Source: Nemania diffusa (lineage: Eukaryota > Ascomycota > Sordariomycetes > Xylariales > Xylariaceae). Taken from it: a stretch of DNA of 64,000 bases. Within the stretch, counting starts at the first letter, position 1. Each line of letters begins with the position of its first letter. Positions 47,201 to 57,987 of the stretch are shown here, piece after piece. The notes below the pieces were generated by a model that searched no databases, had not been told where the DNA came from, and saw only the letters and a list, made by a program, of their open reading frames with translations. Both the position numbers and the translations under genes were made by a program. The stretch is taken from positions 992,001-1,056,000 of the forward strand of contig JBBPUQ010000006.1 in NCBI GenBank assembly GCA_038501195.1, given 5' to 3'.

Positions 47201-48787
47201 ACCGCTATGCTTCATGGCGGATTTAATCGGGGAGGCTGAACGAGGCAGAGGAGCATGTCTTACAGCGAGTTTCTCTGCAGGCCCAGGGGCAAACCGGGCT
47301 TGTCGCGCAGGGCTATTGGAGCTTGAACGCCTCAAGCCACTACTTTCCTCAGCAAGCACGGCCACGGGTTTATTCTCTGCAACTGCTGGCTTCTGCTCGC
47401 TGCTAGCCTCGGCCAATCCAGACCCTTCGATCGTGCGTAGGGAACGAGAATCTTGGGGAATTTCTATCTCCCTGTCATCTAGTTTCTGACCAGGTTGTGA
47501 AGCCTGAGGGGGCTTGAATAACGTTTGCCGAGTTGGTATCGCGTCCAATACATCAAGTACAGTCTGGGGCGGATAGGGATGGCTCCCTATACTAGACTGT
47601 TCATCATTCGATATAGCCTCGTCTTGGACGGTCGCTGGGAGATTCTGTATCGAGTGGCTAGGCTGGGAATCAATTCCTTGCTCATTCGATGTTTTATACG
47701 CCGACGGTGGCGGGCTTTGAAGTCCCGATCCTCTTGGTTCTGGTGACAGGTTTGACTTATTTGGATTGAGAACCCTGTTCGCTGTGGCGGTTTGTGTTTT
47801 AGGCTCCTCTTCTTCCAAGGGAGTCTCTTCCGCGGGCATGGATGCTCCAAGCATGGGCTCTTCTCGGCGCGACAGCTCATCCAGATTCTTATTCCCGTCA
47901 ACTATAGTTCCCTTCGACCTAGCGACAGTGCCTTTAGCAAGTTGACCACCTTCCCTCCGGTGGGCACCATCTCTCCTCCTTCTCTGAGGCTTTTCTACTG
48001 CCTGCTTGATACGGAGTTCAACAACTTCCTCAATTCGAGCCTTTGGAACCATTCTCCTCGAGTTCGGATCATATATCAGCTGCTGATTGCTTTGTACGTC
48101 TGTGCTGGATGGCGGCCCTGCCCTAGAGCTTGACATAGATTCTGGTGGGTGAGGTGATGCCACTTTCGAATGTGATACAGAGGATGTAATCGGGGAGGTG
48201 GGAGGTGACTGCTGGCGGAAAGTTGTAGGATAGGAAAAGTTTACCGAGCTCCTACTATCCGGCCTACTGGATTGCGAGGTTACAATATTCGGGAGACTAG
48301 GCGGTGGAGATTTGGTTGATCTCATAGCCGCGTCTGACGTTCGTACGTTGCTCGTATCGCCAGCAGGTTGAAGATGCCAGGAAGAGTGCACGGTTTCCAT
48401 CTTCTGGGAGGCTGTGCGGAAGTTTTGCATGCCGACTCCCGCTGCTCTCGAGTTTGCTGCAGAATTCTTATGGCTGTCGGGAATCTCAGGGACAGGTGGT
48501 TGTTGCCTATGAGTAGCCGGCGTCGACATACGATGAGGAGAAGGAGATCGAAAAGTGCGTTCTGTCATGCTTGCCGTACTGCCTCGTCTCTCGAGCGGGC
48601 TGAGGCCATTGGCTAACCTGACACCACCCGGCGCGCTACTTGACGAAGACGCGGACGCGCTCCGGCGAACTGTCCGTTTTGTTCGTACCTCGGCGACATT
48701 TGTAGGTGTATGGGGACGGGCTCGGAGGGCGGCGGCAGCGGCGGCTGAAGAGAGCGCTCTGTTCGGGTTTTGATTTGCGGCAGACAT
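44231..48787 (-). CDS. large Ser/Pro-rich disordered fungal protein, 1518 aa
   Basis: A single uninterrupted minus frame of 4.5 kb with ATG at 48787. The N-terminus has NPNRALSSAAAAAALRAR (7-24) and TKRTVRRSASASSSS, then long Ser/Pro/Gln/Glu-rich disorder with no enzyme motif. Better-conserved islands: a basic LIYDPNSRRMVPKARIEEVV helix (about 238-257), SVRVSFDDHGTVIVGDSTPT, an acidic DESIYSDAYEDIPDLDTSGF repeat-like block, EQAKAFWRSLTAEKRRQLEL, and a basic C-terminus KKKKFGALRRMFKLDE. Similar proteins occur throughout filamentous ascomycetes as uncharacterised sequences. The many RRSS/RKSVRVS sites suggest a phosphorylated scaffold, perhaps cortical or cytoskeletal; this is inference. Disorder with this length and no stop codon argues for strong selection. 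Confidence 0.88.
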   Translation of the reverse strand: MSAANQNPNRALSSAAAAAALRARPHTPTNVAEVRTKRTVRRSASASSSSSAPGGVRLANGLSPLERRGSTASMTERTFRSPSPHRMSTPATHRQQPPVPEIPDSHKNSAANSRAAGVGMQNFRTASQKMETVHSSWHLQPAGDTSNVRTSDAAMRSTKSPPPSLPNIVTSQSSRPDSRSSVNFSYPTTFRQQSPPTSPITSSVSHSKVASPHPPESMSSSRAGPPSSTDVQSNQQLIYDPNSRRMVPKARIEEVVELRIKQAVEKPQRRRRDGAHRREGGQLAKGTVARSKGTIVDGNKNLDELSRREEPMLGASMPAEETPLEEEEPKTQTATANRVLNPNKSNLSPEPRGSGLQSPPPSAYKTSNEQGIDSQPSHSIQNLPATVQDEAISNDEQSSIGSHPYPPQTVLDVLDAIPTRQTLFKPPQASQPGQKLDDREIEIPQDSRSLRTIEGSGLAEASSEQKPAVAENKPVAVLAEESSGLRRSSSNSPARQARFAPGPAEKLAVRHAPLPRSASPIKSAMKHSGPMTRETSPSDNVSNPSVSGAISPDQKEESAIARRKSVRVSFDDHGTVIVGDSTPTIEAESSTSQSPQGPKRSWFSNIGRSKRKEVTLEDDEIMKPRPALPSFGSVRDKKMREPEERSLVRPLESAYSPAISSSSPDLRPQSSSTLNDSETTEEPSLGQSNDHAIGALLAQDQTYRNVANISRFREPLPPVVTSAEGFGYSSDSSHDSDNGDPPDSTMDPDVSTMDSSVLSTQLTHPGKDRNLEDEPTAIGIPQGQQVEFPQSSVQQPQEIPKISVIQPSPRHLEQYPCPTGESSYFDVPGGFPNGESDLSSGGPPEATKDGTVTNNLPSNAAIFEPTTANIEPGQAEVLPKTTLDTTTPLTGFDNTTGDESDESIYSDAYEDIPDLDTSGFISLDAIVESPTNEQSSPPSHQASESLRGAAPREPTRETISGDSLVQQAQATRSQDINEWEQAKAFWRSLTAEKRRQLELEAIEEAGAEGDREEISQPIRRSSTRKKSPELAQPATQMLPTQGKPTEPELPVRKSLRVEQATKPTSSQPQMSMRKTLRANGAAQSVAKPSTQQAATTPTPVSMPIASGRRKTTKPRPHSSSLLVAKSPTDAQSKPPLERRGSDASDSSFKRSRPPPSGASAFRKTMRQTSASQPRHESTRGSGRFSLRSLSPVGSTVRHDPTTGGMRRTLRSNSESSHEGKRSSIHFPIFTRSTKSSPKSSKWASRFEDSSDEDVGSLTGFQSRIDDSSDEDTRRPSSSRTSKSLGKAAFRGSATVPSLSRPAPVPELEEDSPELPDSDDDFMPGLLQNTQNRATQGDFSSRLGAGHSSSRAIGTSTLGRSRFGRGGPPPPSTSPASPTKDPRGSLFSILRRNKRADQTGKIQRSEPVESAARRDTKLERDLKQLKDLRGDQPSSPKLQKKTSMIRSDSGGLQRPTSAGNLFSRSGTAKGPSLGNRRSYSLGLNPNNDMHEFENASIDSSGLPKKKKFGALRRMFKLDE

Positions 48788-50868
48788 GAATGCGGATGCC
48801 GCAGCCGTCGTCGCATTGGGATTCGCGGTGGTTGAGTTTAAAGGCTAGGAAGAGAGGTGGACATTAGCTCTATGTGTGGATGTCATGTGAAGGTGCTATA
48901 CGTAGGACAGTAGCTATGAGTAGGAGAGTGTGTGTGGAATAGAAAAGAAAGAATAGGGATTGCCATCGCAGTTGGCCAAAGTCTAGTATGCTTGTATGAG
49001 GTTCAAGGTGCCTGTCCAATGCATGCTCGCCCAGTCAATCGTAACCTTAATGGCCGCTTGCGCAAAACGAGCCAGACACAAGCTAGACTTAGACGTGATA
49101 TCAAGACAAAGGGGCCTCCCAGTTGCGACCAAGACATGCCATGCCATGCCACGCTTTGAGCTCTCGCGGCTCGGGAGCAAGACACCGACGGTTCTCTACC
49201 CAATAACATACGATATGAGACATGCGCCATCGTCATCAAGTACTTACAGTAGTGGGAGGCCGGCGCCTCCTCGAACCGCCAAACATATTGGAGACGTGAC
49301 GTCGACGCGCGCAGGCTTACAGCCTAGGGAAAGGTGCGGCCTCGGTGTGATGACACCTGCATGGGTAAAGCTACTGGATGATAGGTAGGTTAATAGGAGA
49401 GTTCGCAATTGGTCGGAGAGGACTCTGTAGACCGAGCTCCGGCGGCCTGGTATGCGACAAAACCGAAGTGCCGAGCGAAAGAGGCCTGACGAAACGAGGC
49501 AATGATGGAATGATGGAAGCTACTTCATAGGTGATGTTTGGTGATGAAGAAACGAAATGCGGTAACTGGGGTGATAGAAAGTCCCTTGGCTTACATACTG
49601 ATTTATTTTGGGCAGCTTTGCTTGCTGGACGCCAGGCATAATCTAACTACCTAAACTCCTTGATGACGCTCAAGGCTGCAGGAAGGCCCTTTTTGAGCCA
49701 GTCTAAGCCATATGAGAAAATAGTACTTGTCCGCTTCGAGTTAGCATTGAAGTGCCATGTGGGGCTATTTTACGGCTCCTACGCGACCTATTACGTATTG
49801 CCTAAATATCTACCTATTGTACTTATATTCACCTGAGATGTGATATCTGTTTGGTCTGTGTATAGGTAGAATACCACACTTACTCCTATATATACGTATC
49901 GATATTAATGGGATCAGATGGGGGGTCTATCTAAAATCCTACGTTAGGCAATAATTGTAACACGAGTGTATTATTGAAATGGGCGCAAATGGATTGGACT
50001 GATTAGTAACGATGAAACTCACACTATTTGCGCGAACTTGACAGCAAATTAAACTAACAGGAGTATTATTTAGTTGTTTTAGAACAAGAGAGATATTGTA
50101 TACTGTACAGAATGTTGTGTCACCCGCTATGCCTAGGGACACACCAGACCACTATTTTTATGACGTCATGCAGCTAGTTTCCACTGATGCACATTAGGTG
50201 CCGAGTTAGATAGATAGTCTAGGTACCTCACCTATGTTTCGAGCATGTTATGTAATTCTGCTGGAAACTTATCAAACAATTCAACCCAGTAGGCTCTTAC
50301 GAGCCTATACCTAGATAGGCAGTCACTGCATACATGCACTAAGCAATTACCAGAGGCAACTTATGCGTTTTTCTAATGTTGACATAGATATCTATTATGG
50401 TGGGGTTTGTGATTGTATCTGTGCTACAGACAGCCAGAGGATAGTTGGAGACTCGTCCACCAGCGGGACATTGCCAAACGACAATTTAGGTATGCTAGCA
50501 CCTCTATACTCTAACCGCTTTCCCTCTCGCTATTGATACCGCAAGGGGTTATATTGCTATTACATATAACTCGCACCTAGCTAACCTCCTCTGCACCTAC
50601 GTGTTCTTATTTAGCAGGAGCCTGCGTTGGTGACTCGAGAGCGAATTGGTGGTTTTACGTGAACTGCTGGTCTCTAATTCACGGATTCCACGGATTGAAA
50701 ACCCCCCGGCGAATAGACACAGCTATTGAGCTTCAGGAAAGACGTCGTGTTACTTAAACATGGTGTTGCCTACAGGGTTGAAAATAACAAAGGTTCTTGC
50801 GCAATAGGTGGCAAGACAACTGCCGAACATACGACAGTGATCGGAGACTCAGGTTGTCGGATATGCGA
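48788..50868. other. intergenic of about 2 kb
   Basis: Promoter of the 1518-aa protein gene and DNA downstream of the 572-aa protein gene. Overlapping frames on both strands at 48.9-49.4 kb look random. Nothing else seen. Confidence 0.5.
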
Positions 50869-52765
50869 CTACCTTACACCTCTCGCTGGCAGCCCACCTC
50901 CTGCACCTCGAACACCTGCTTGAGCTTGAGAGATGGGATATGCATACGGCTCATGAGGTACCAGCGCGGGGATTTCTTCCTCGTGTGATAAATGATCGTC
51001 ATAATTATCTTCCGAGTCAAATGCTTCGCTTCGAATTTCTTCGCCGTCATCTTGATCATGCCGATGAGCGACAGCAGGCTGATGCGGCATGTCGTTGGCT
51101 ACTGCTGCAGTGCGGTCCGCTATACTATTCCTTGCCGACATCTTGTTGTTATTGTTGGTCTTCTTGCCCTTCCGTGACTTCATCTTTGCTTTCTCTAAAA
51201 GACGACGCCTCTCTGCCTCCTCCCGGCGGCGCCGGCGGTCTTTTATCTCATATTGCCGAATGAGAGCTTCAGGCGGGTGGCCGAAAATGAGCTCATATTC
51301 ACAGAATTCACAAAGATAATAATCTTCAGGTGCCGGTGGATGATGCATGGTCTGGTATTCGGTTTCTCTGCGACGCTGCCTGGCAGCTTGTAGAAGCGAA
51401 TTGCCCCGGCGCTTTGGTTTTTTGGGGGTGGCCGCCGTATTTGACCCTCGTTTCCCTGAGCCGTCACCGGATGGATGTATACTAGTCTGGGTGTTACTAG
51501 GTCCTGCTAGATTTGGAGGTAGCCCAGACTGTGTATGGGCACCTCTAGCAGCAACACCATTGTATTCAGGTGCATTAGTTAGTGGGTGGGCACGATGAGA
51601 CCCAACCAGGCCATGGGAAGCGGGGTCTGATCCAGGCCAAGAAACAGGGTTCTGGGAACCAAATGTAAAGGTAAATTGTGTTGACGACCTGGGGATAGGT
51701 TTAGTGGGTATTTGTTGCTGCAGAAGACTTATGTTCTCCTGGCCCGTTGGCACTGGGAGCTTCTCAACGCTGGCCATGGCAGTGGAGATGATACCCGAGT
51801 TTTCTAATTATAAAGAGTAAGCATGCTGATATGCGATGAGGCCAGTGACAGTGTACACAATACGAGAACCCAGAATCGTAGACAAAAACTTCAAGGAATA
51901 ATAGGAAGGATAGAAGAATGGCCTAGAGAAGAGCCAAGGGGGGGATTGTGAGCTTCGAGAGGATACACAATTCGTACTTACCAGCTGGAGGTGATGGATA
52001 TTGGCTTGTGGAGCGCAGCTTCATGTTGCGTACAGTCCAATTGGTATTCGAATCAGGCAAAGCCCGTAAAGGGCTCCTGCCGTTCCGTACTCTCCCATAT
52101 CTTCCCCTTCCAGGACCGGATATTCCCTGCCCGTTACTCAGAGGCCCTCCAGATTGGTAGTATGGTGTACTGGTTGGGACATGGTCCACACTATCGTCAT
52201 CCCCAGTCCCTGGGGGTGACGGGATTCCGAACGTAGCTGGCTCGCTAAGCACGTGTGTGCCATTCAGGATCGTCTCCCCAGCAATAGGTATTTTTCTCTT
52301 CTTCTTGTTATTTGTGTTTTCAAACGAGTCATAACCGTCCGCCGAAGACGCCGTCGAAGGTGGTGGTTGTGGTTTTGGTTGTCTTGTTTGACCTGATCTT
52401 GTGGGCATTCGAAATCCATGTTCTACCGGCTCGTGAATAACTCGTGAAACCAGGGTCCTTCGGGTCTGGGCCATAACCGAATCATCATCGCGGCTTGGAA
52501 TAAGGCTACCCCTACGAAATCTCACATCCCCCTGGGGCTTCAGCCCATTGTCCCGGCCAATTGTCCCCACCAAGTCTGTGCTAGTCGACGAGGAATCTTC
52601 CCTTGGGTTATATGGATAGACGAATAATGGTGTACTGGCTTGCGGAGCTGGAGGATATTTGATGCTATCAGCGACATCGGGGGAAAGCCGCTCTCGAAGC
52701 CGACGTTTGGGTAGCGGTCGGATCGGTCGGTCAGGAAATAGCGATGACGAGGATTCGGGTGACAT
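50869..52765 (-). CDS. conserved fungal protein with a CxxC motif, 572 aa
   Basis: Two exons on the minus strand (52765..51982 and 51803..50869; 178-nt intron) give 572 aa. They join as PPAGENSGIIS, matching how I recall orthologues reading through this point. The N-terminus (SLFPDRPIRPLPKRRLRERL) is basic. The middle carries GISGPGRGRYGRVRNGRSPL and NTNWTVRNMKL; exon 2 has SSTQFTFTFGSQNPVSWPG. A later YYLCEFCEYELIFGHPP segment precedes a long basic helix (IRQYEIKDRRRRREEAERRR). CEFC could be half of a zinc-binding site, but a second Cys pair is missing. Nuclear location is suggested by the Arg/Lys runs. A further 5' exon is possible because the frame stays open upstream, with TTCTAG just before the start region. 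Confidence 0.75.
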
Positions 52766-53696
52766 ATTCTCATAGGTGCCTAGAACGTGGTACCGCGATA
52801 GAATTAGCCATAGAGATTTGACCGTGTGCTTCACCATACAGAAATACATGATGAACAGTAAAGCGGCAGCAGCAGCGCCAGATTTGGACAGTAGCCACAC
52901 GATGTTGGGAATGAGGCAATGGGCCTAGTGAAGAGGCCAAGCCAGACAGCCCAGGGCGTTAAGGAGAAGGAAGGGATATCCGTCGCCCTGAAGGCACCAT
53001 ATTTTACGGGCCGACTTGCTCCGTCACACCAGGGAGTCGAGAGGACCACCTACCCATCACATATCCTTCACCAATACGGGCACAGGCACATACATACACA
53101 CACTTTGTTCGGACGGAAAGCCCAACTGCGGCCTGGGATGTTCCCGCAACGTCGATCGTAGTAACACCAAAGGCTACTTAGTGGGAGTACGAATGGCTTG
53201 TACGGAGCGAGACGGTCGAAAGTTTATCTTGAACTGCGGCTGGGAAGTGATTTCCCCCTATCCTACAGAAGGGTTTAAATTAACATTTCGGTCGAAGCAA
53301 GCGGGACGTGGCCGGTGTGTTGGGTGGGGGGGAGTATGTGGTGGCATCCAAATGGAGGTGGCATTACAGAGGTTCCTAGGTACTCGACACGTGGGAGAAT
53401 GGTTCAAATGAGAAAAAGAGGTGTTCAGACATACCGGAAGTGATGGGCCACAGAGTGACGAGGAGGAGCAACCGGACGATGACCAGTGCCCAAACAGGAG
53501 GTTGGATAGATCCGAGGTCGCCAGAGGGATGCTACAAATCGAGGTAGGCGAGGTAGGCCAACGCAAGCAAACTACAATCCGGGCGGTAGGCAAGATATGG
53601 CTGCCAAGATCCGGAGCTGAATTTGAAGCTGAAAGAAGCAGTGATGTTGTTATTGCTATTGTCGCTGCTGTTGTTGCTGTTAGATCAAATAGGTGC

Positions 53697-54750
53697 AGGT
53701 AGGTAGGTAGAGTAGAGGAGTAAGTGATGGTCGGGGTTGAGAGCCAAATTGGTACAAGCAATTGATTGTGCTGGCGATAAATGACCGAATGCTATAAAAG
53801 CCCATGTGCTCTGTGCGTATTGTGAGGGATGAGTGTGGGCATAAGGGGGCAAAGACTTGGGGGGGTACGAGGAGTGGGGCTAAGGGCCAGCTATCAGGTA
53901 CCACCCACTATCCGGTCCTGTAGGGTACAGCTGTAGCCTGTAGGTAGGTACGGCATACTGCACGGGCGACAGCTGATAAGAAGTAGGTACCTACCTAGCC
54001 GGGTCGGCGGCGAGCTGATTATCAAGCCATACCTACACTACCTAGGTACCATACTAACTCTATACATCCTGCGCCCATTCATTGGCAGAAGATGGAAGGT
54101 GTTCGAACTTGATCTCTCTGTTGGTGACCCCACACTTGATATACCAGTGTAGGTAGGTATGTATACGTAGATTTGGAGCTTCATTACCAACATTAGGTAG
54201 GTAATTCTCCCCTTGCATTACAGTAAGAGCACGGTCGAACAATTCCAGTGCACAGCTTCCTATACTTATTACAACACGACACACAAGCCGCATCCAGTAG
54301 AGTGCAACAAACCCATGTTTTTGTACCGGGAACTCCGAATAAGTACGTTTTATATATACAGCATTGCCGGTGATAAATGATGTATACCTATCCCTTGGAT
54401 ACATGTACGTATTTACCTCTACTTACATTACAATTTTTTAATACTGCCCAGGTGGACAGTGTGTTCCGATTAGCCATCGACTAAGGTAGGCAGGTACATG
54501 TTACCTATGCACAGGATGTAGGCAGGATAAACTGTGTGCCCCGCGCCATCTGATAGGATGCCCCGGATCCGGACCCAAGTTGGGGGCACTGTAACCGCCA
54601 CGGTCAATTCGTGCCAGGTGGACACAAGTGCCAGCCCTGTTGGAGCTACAGGCCCCAAGCACTCTGTCGGTGGATGGTCGGAACCACCTGGGCAGCTAGC
54701 GCTATACCTACAGTGCTATAGTGGTTCGCTGGACCTACCTACCTAACTGA
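53697..54750. promoter_or_regulatory. TAGGTAGGTA-rich segment
   Basis: GTAGGTAGGTAGAG near 53,700, GTAGGTAGGTACGG near 53,940, GTAGGTACCTACCTAGCC near 53,984, ACTACCTAGGTACC near 54,037, GTAGGTAGGTATG near 54,150, ATTAGGTAGGTAA near 54,193 and CTACCTACCTAACTG near 54,735. Meaning unknown. Confidence 0.4.
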
Positions 54751-54828
54751 GGAAGCGCCGTTGGTACACTTGGTGCACTGCGACGACCTGTTGCTAAGCT
54801 CTCCAACCAAAAAGTAACCTACCCTTCT

Positions 54829-54900
54829 TCTCACTCACACACGCACTCGCCGCCCAGGAACTTTTTCCTTTCCCTCCTCCCCTTCTCCCTCTCCAGCAAC
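54829..54900 (+). promoter_or_regulatory. pyrimidine-rich (CT box) leader of the Cti6-like gene
   Basis: A C/T-dominated stretch runs to about 370 bp upstream of the ATG, as often found near transcription starts of highly transcribed fungal genes. Confidence 0.35.
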
Positions 54901-55271
54901 CACGGCCCTCGACTACCCAGGTCCCTCGCCATGATATACTCGGTTCATGCTGGGCGATTGTCGAATATTCTTCCGCATGGTTTCTTGTAGCAACAAGCTT
55001 CTCCCAAGTCGCATTGCATTGGCCAAAGAGCTCTCAGGCTGCGGTGCCGCCGACCCTCTCTCCCATCCATCCAAACCGCCTTGACTCGAGCAACACGCTC
55101 CCGCAACCTCGAATCCCTCACTCCCGCCCCTAGACCTTTCCTAAACCAGCCAAAAACCACTGCTCTGACTCGAAACCTCCTCTTATTCGAAGCATCCTCA
55201 TTGGCCTCCGTCGCGTCTTCGAACCCCTCCTCCCCGTCGCTCGTCTCGATTTGTCGCTTGGCCTCCGAGCC

Positions 55272-57422
55272 ATGGCCGGCAACTCTCCCACCAGACGCTC
55301 CTCTCGCGCGCGGATCACCCAGTCCCAATCGCAAGTTTCTTCCACTCCGTCCAGCACTTCTGGGCGTATTGAACGGACTACCAGGGGCTTCACCAAGACC
55401 GGGTCGCCCCAGAAGTCCACTGGCAGCGGATCTCTCTCGTCTGAGCCGCCCGAGGACTCGACGACGACTGAAGACACCGTACTTCGCCGTCGCAGTACCC
55501 GCGGTAAAGACGACGATCGCGAAAAACTCACTAAACTAGATAAACCGGACATTGTCGGCATGCCTCTAGCACCCGACGAGATCCACGAGGACGACGAGTC
55601 CGTCCGCTGCATTTGCGGCCACGACGAGTACCCAGGGCCACCTCCCTTTGACGAGGACTCTAAGCAAGGTGTCAAGGACGCAATTGACCACGAACGCATC
55701 TTCGCGATCGAGATCACGGATGAATTAGCTGGTTTCTTCGTTCAATGCGAGATCTGCAATACATGGCAGCACGGCGCTTGTGTCGGCTTTACCACCGAGG
55801 AGTCCAATCCTGAGGACGTCCAATACTACTGCGAGCAGTGTCGTAAAGACCTGCACAAGATTTTCACAGCAAGTAATGGGTAAGTTCTACCATGCGGTCC
55901 TTGCTTCAATTGCCAGCCTCTCTTTACCTCTTCATGATCACCACACGATCCTTCGTAGTGACCGAAGTGTCGCGCACCTCTCTCAGGCACCCGCTCGTCG
56001 CTTACAGCCTCTACTACCTATACCTGTTTTCATATCTTACCAGGCAGCCAACTCATAGACTTCAGTGCGCTAATCAATCTTTGCTTAGGCAAAAATATTC
56101 CATATTCTTACCAATTCATCGACCATCCCAAACGGCGTCGCGTGCCACGTCAGCTGCAAGGGAAGATGTGCTGTCGCCTAAGCCGGGCAACAGCAAAGCA
56201 GCCCGTGCCGCTGCTGCGGCGCATCATGCTTCCAAGCGGCGGTCCACAATGAATAGCCGAGATGCTGCTTATGATGAGGAAGAACAACTACGTCGTGCTA
56301 TTGAAGCTAGTAAAGAGGACACCGTACCAGAGGAGGAAGACCTAGCCAACAGACGTCCAAAACGAGGTAGAGAAGAGAGCGAAGAGTACGTCAAGTCAGC
56401 TACATAATGCTTGCGGCGCTCGCTAATGATTGTACAGGAAGATAGAGAGCGTGAAACGGCAACGAACAACTTCTAAGTCCCCATCTCCAGCTCCAGACAA
56501 GCCGGATGCTGGTGTCCTTGATGAATCGGACGATGAGTTAGCTCTCCGAAATGGGCACTCGAAGAAATCGCGGAATGCTGTACGAAACCAACGTGAAAAG
56601 GCGGAGCGAGAAGAACGCCGCGAGGAACAGGAGCGGAAACGGGCCGAGGCCGCTAGTAAACGCAAAGGCCGTGCTGAACGCCGTCGAGCCGATGGTAGGT
56701 TCCTTCTCAACATTAGTACTAAATCGTAAGCATGGCTAATTGTCCTAGATTCGGATCCCTCAGAGGAGTTACCTCTCGCGACACGTACAGTAGCCAATCG
56801 AACCACAGAGTCGGCCCAGCCTCCAGATTTACCAGCTCCCCCCTCTCAACCTCCCCCAGATACTCCTCCTATCCCTCCCGCCCCAGTAACGACAAACAAG
56901 AAGAAATCTACACAGTCTAAGAAAAAGGGACGAAACCAGTACACGAAAGACCGTGATAACGATCACGAAGATTCACCCGCCAGGTCCATCTCACGCGATG
57001 TGTCTAGGAATGCAGATGAAGGTGGGACAAACACTAAAACCACATCCCATGAGGGAACCGGCAAACACAGCAAAGGGAGAGGAGGCATGAATTCCAAAAT
57101 AACAATGAGCGATATGAAGAGGCGTGTGAACGGTATCTTAGAATTCATTACTCGCAAACAAGTCGAACTAGTGAATGATCCGTTGTCAGAGTCAACGTCC
57201 AGCCCGAGTCAAGCCAGCACGGAAGACGATTCTATCTCTGCCACAAAAGTCAACGGCGACAGCTCTACTACGAAACCTAGTGGAGATGTTCCAACCGCAA
57301 ATGGGACAGGAGGCAGTGGATCAATAGACCACGCTGCTGCGTTCAAGGATATGAATTGTGTTGAAATGATGGATTTGTTGACCCGAGATTTGATGAAATG
57401 GAAGCAGGAGTTCATCCATTAG
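55272..57422 (+). CDS. cti6: PHD-finger protein, Cti6-like subunit of the Rpd3L histone deacetylase complex
   Basis: Four exons (55272..55879, 56089..56385, 56438..56694, 56749..57422) give 611 aa. The PHD finger has C113, C115, C159, C162, H167, C170, C187 and C190 (Cys4-His-Cys3). A 43-residue spacer separates the first two Cys pairs and FFVQCEICNTWQHGAC is conserved. The splice then gives QKYSIFLPIHRPSQTASRAT, the block that follows the PHD in Cti6. The rest is a long basic, helical, Arg/Glu-rich region (exon 3), a Pro-rich part, and a C-terminal helix KMTMSDMKRRV-type segment with LLTRDLMKWKQEF. Cti6 binds methylated H3K4 and helps recruit Rpd3L/Sin3 and the Tup1-Ssn6 system. ATG at 55272 chosen because it is the first Met of the open frame and gives the SRARITQ start. 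Confidence 0.87.
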
Positions 57423-57987
57423 ATGGAATCTTGACCTAGTTTTCTATTCTTTTAACGGCGTCATAGGGAGTCGGCTACTGGTATCAGGCCAGTCCAGCTG
57501 AGGCATTCAACCGGTGTTAGGCTCGAAAGCTTAACAATATTTATGCGTTAGGCGTTGGCTTTTGGACTGTTGCTCAGGAACACTAAGCAATTTTGTTTTG
57601 GGTGATTTAACAGGCAATTTGTATTTGCCCTCGTTCGGACGTCAAGTCCTATGATGAGTTAGCTCCCCAATGCGGTATGGTTTATTGGTGGGTAGGCCGC
57701 GTGGTGGAAGACAAAGGCAGAGGAGAGGGGAACAAAACGTAGGATGACGACTTTTGGCATCCAACAGGCGTATCATTCGCATCGGTGCATATACATCTGT
57801 AATTACAAAATAGGAAGCACCATGGTGCTAGCACGCAAATATACCCCAGCAAATTACCAATACACAACTCTAAAAATATCCAGTTATGTCCTTCGTGTAT
57901 CATGATACCTCATTGAATCAATGCAGATAGCTCGTGATGGATTTAATATGTCTCTCTCTAGTGTTCGTTGCCTTATTTCTAACCCAG
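57423..57987. other. spacer between convergent genes
   Basis: 3' UTR space of the Cti6-like gene (+) and the GTPase gene (-). No gene seen. Confidence 0.6.

Larger units (their letters stand above)
52766..55271. other. shared upstream region of divergent genes, 2.5 kb
   Basis: Between the 572-aa protein gene (-) and the Cti6-like gene (+). A 167-codon minus frame at 53,258-53,761 is Ser/Thr/Pro-rich and lies in the expected leader, so I treat it as non-coding. TAGGTAGGTA words cluster at 53.7-54.75 kb. Confidence 0.5.

Noticed and set aside
53258..53761. 167-codon minus-strand ORF
   Set aside because: Ser/Thr/Pro-biased frame in the leader of the 572-aa protein gene, with no domain and no splice support.
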